A DNA stretch of 64,000 nucleotides from Limnephilus marmoratus. Taxonomy: Eukaryota > Arthropoda > Insecta > Trichoptera > Limnephilidae. The number at the start of each line of letters is the position of its first letter. Positions within the stretch are counted from its first letter, which is position 1. Positions 62,988-64,000 of the stretch are shown piece by piece. Where the stretch lies: the NCBI GenBank assembly GCA_917880885.1, contig OU862923.1:25249770-25313769 (forward strand), given 5' to 3'. The translations under genes and the position numbers were made by a program. The notes under the pieces are model-generated. The model ran no database searches. It saw only the letters and a program-made list of their open reading frames with translations, and was not told the origin of the DNA.

Positions 62988-63657
62988 CTAACCTAACCTA
63001 ACATCTAGATACGGAAAATCCAGTACCCAAGTATGTTCAATAATATCAAAGCCCATCTTAATAAAACGGCCGTGTTTCCTCTCTGGAGTGTTGTTAAATT
63101 GCCGCCGCAATTTAATATCAAAATGTTTCAAGACGCCCATTCTGTTTGTGCGGATAAGCGTGAGGTCGAGATAAAATTTAATAAATTGACCGGCGGAGGC
63201 GAACCTGAGAACAGACCGCGATAACTCACCCGGCCTCTGATGTTTAATACACAAGAATTGCCTCGGAATAGCCAAAAATCTGGTACCTTCTTGCGATTTA
63301 TTATTACCACGTATAAAACCTTCAACTTTATAATGGAAAAAAATCATATCTATGAAGAATAAAAACGTAACAATTTTAATATTATAAAACAATACTAAAA
63401 CAGACTCGATGACGAAATTTATGGTGTACCAATTGATATGGGAAATAACGCGTAGGTACCTACTAACTAAATAATAATAACCTAAAGAAATACAAAAAAG
63501 TAGGTAATAACATAAAGAAATATGGGTATGAATTAACGCGTACGGTCGATTTTATTTATATGAGAGTATAGAATGTATCGGGAGCATCTCCCATCCTTTT
63601 CCTATATTCCTCTTCCTCTCCCTTCCCATAACCCAAAAAGTTGCTAAAGTAAAACGT
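62988..63657. other. No supported gene; 134-codon frame noted
   Basis: The minus frame at 62988-63392 is the longest non-transposon frame here. It overlaps a 63-codon plus frame and a 65-codon minus frame in a CpG-containing stretch (63060-63235). It has no recognisable domain. I cannot tell a fragment of an old gene from chance. Confidence 0.3.
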
Positions 63658-63836
63658 CTTTACGCACGCTTGACTTGGGGAGTAAGCTGGTGAATGCGTG
63701 ACGAGAGCGTTACGAAAAGTGTCGTCGGGGGAGGCGAACGGTCGGGCCTTTACGCACGCTTGACTTGGGGAGTAAGCTGGTGAATGCGTGACGAGACGTT
63801 ATGAAAAGTGTGATCGGACGAGGCGAACGGTCGGGC
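63658..63836 (+). repeat. 90-bp tandem duplication
   Basis: TACGCACGCTTGACTTGGGG occurs at 63661 and 63751, a 90-bp period; both units run through GAATGCGTGACGAGA and GAGGCGAACGGTCGGGC. The last bases GAGGCGAACGG repeat again at 63836-63846. GC-rich relative to its surroundings. Confidence 0.85.
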
Positions 63837-64000
63837 GAGGCGAACGGAAGTTGAGAGGGAGATATTAGTTAGTGAAGTTTTACTTCAGTCGTGTGGTCTA
63901 AAGCACACTCGTTTTTTTTACTCCTACCATCATGTAGAATCACCTCCCGAAGTTAATGCACGTTACCCCCGGATAGGGTTGACATACGTCCGGAATTTTC

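Noticed and set aside
62988..63392. 134-codon minus-strand frame as a host gene
   Set aside because: No domain, overlapping frames on both strands, no start or splice context; kept only as a note.

Overview
The window reads as intergenic, transposon-packed DNA from an arthropod, most likely an insect. It is AT-rich and has no operons or bacterial signals. I found no host protein-coding gene that I can support. Almost every coherent reading frame belongs to a retrotransposon or DNA transposon of animal type: non-LTR elements with endonuclease and reverse transcriptase, mariner, pogo-like, hAT and DDE_3-type transposases. The mobile-element repertoire and a short CCTAA run at 62986 fit an insect, but the order cannot be fixed from sequence alone. 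Many boundaries below were set by finding target-site duplications (TSDs), terminal inverted repeats (TIRs) or cross-copy alignment by eye inside the window.

Layout. 0-5 kb: a 3' fragment of a non-LTR family (J1), two tandem tRNA-derived SINEs, a second tRNA SINE (H), and a decayed LINE. 6-10.6 kb: SINE-like repeat B, a TTAA-flanked non-autonomous element (family M), an L2/CR1-like LINE and an RTE tail. 10.7-13.4 kb: a foldback repeat and a 2.16-kb pogo-like transposon. 14-19.8 kb: J1 (minus strand), M, a 70-bp minisatellite split by a retroposon, a second foldback and repeat G. 20.4-22.5 kb: a DDE transposase pseudogene hit by two MITEs. 24-28 kb: repeat B split by a hAT-like MITE, LINE A abutting LINE B, and M. 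29.5-31.4 kb: M broken by a long-TIR MITE and a LINE tail. 32.5-37.4 kb: repeat B, a CpG-rich LTR-like block, repeat G, J1 and a split RTE. 37.9-44.9 kb: LINE B carrying a nested LINE A. 45-49.4 kb: inverted SINE H pair, a foldback, two hAT elements and a TA-flanked MITE. 49.65-51.87 kb: a LINE containing a hAT containing a 680-bp tandem duplication. 52.3-53.05 kb: an internally deleted mariner. 54-59.4 kb: MITE, M, SINE H, repeat B and a LINE cluster. 61.3-62.6 kb: a hAT element holding a CpG-rich stretch. The rest shows no recognisable gene.

Three signals cut across families. (1) Several LINE families end in a stem-loop of the same plan whose stem sequence changes on both arms together. (2) Hammerhead-ribozyme-like cores (CTGANGA, stem, GAAA, short stem) recur in the foldback repeats and beside the mariner; the copy at 53095-53135 can form all three helices. 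(3) Precise nesting lets the order of insertions be reconstructed at several loci. No element looks intact enough to be autonomous.
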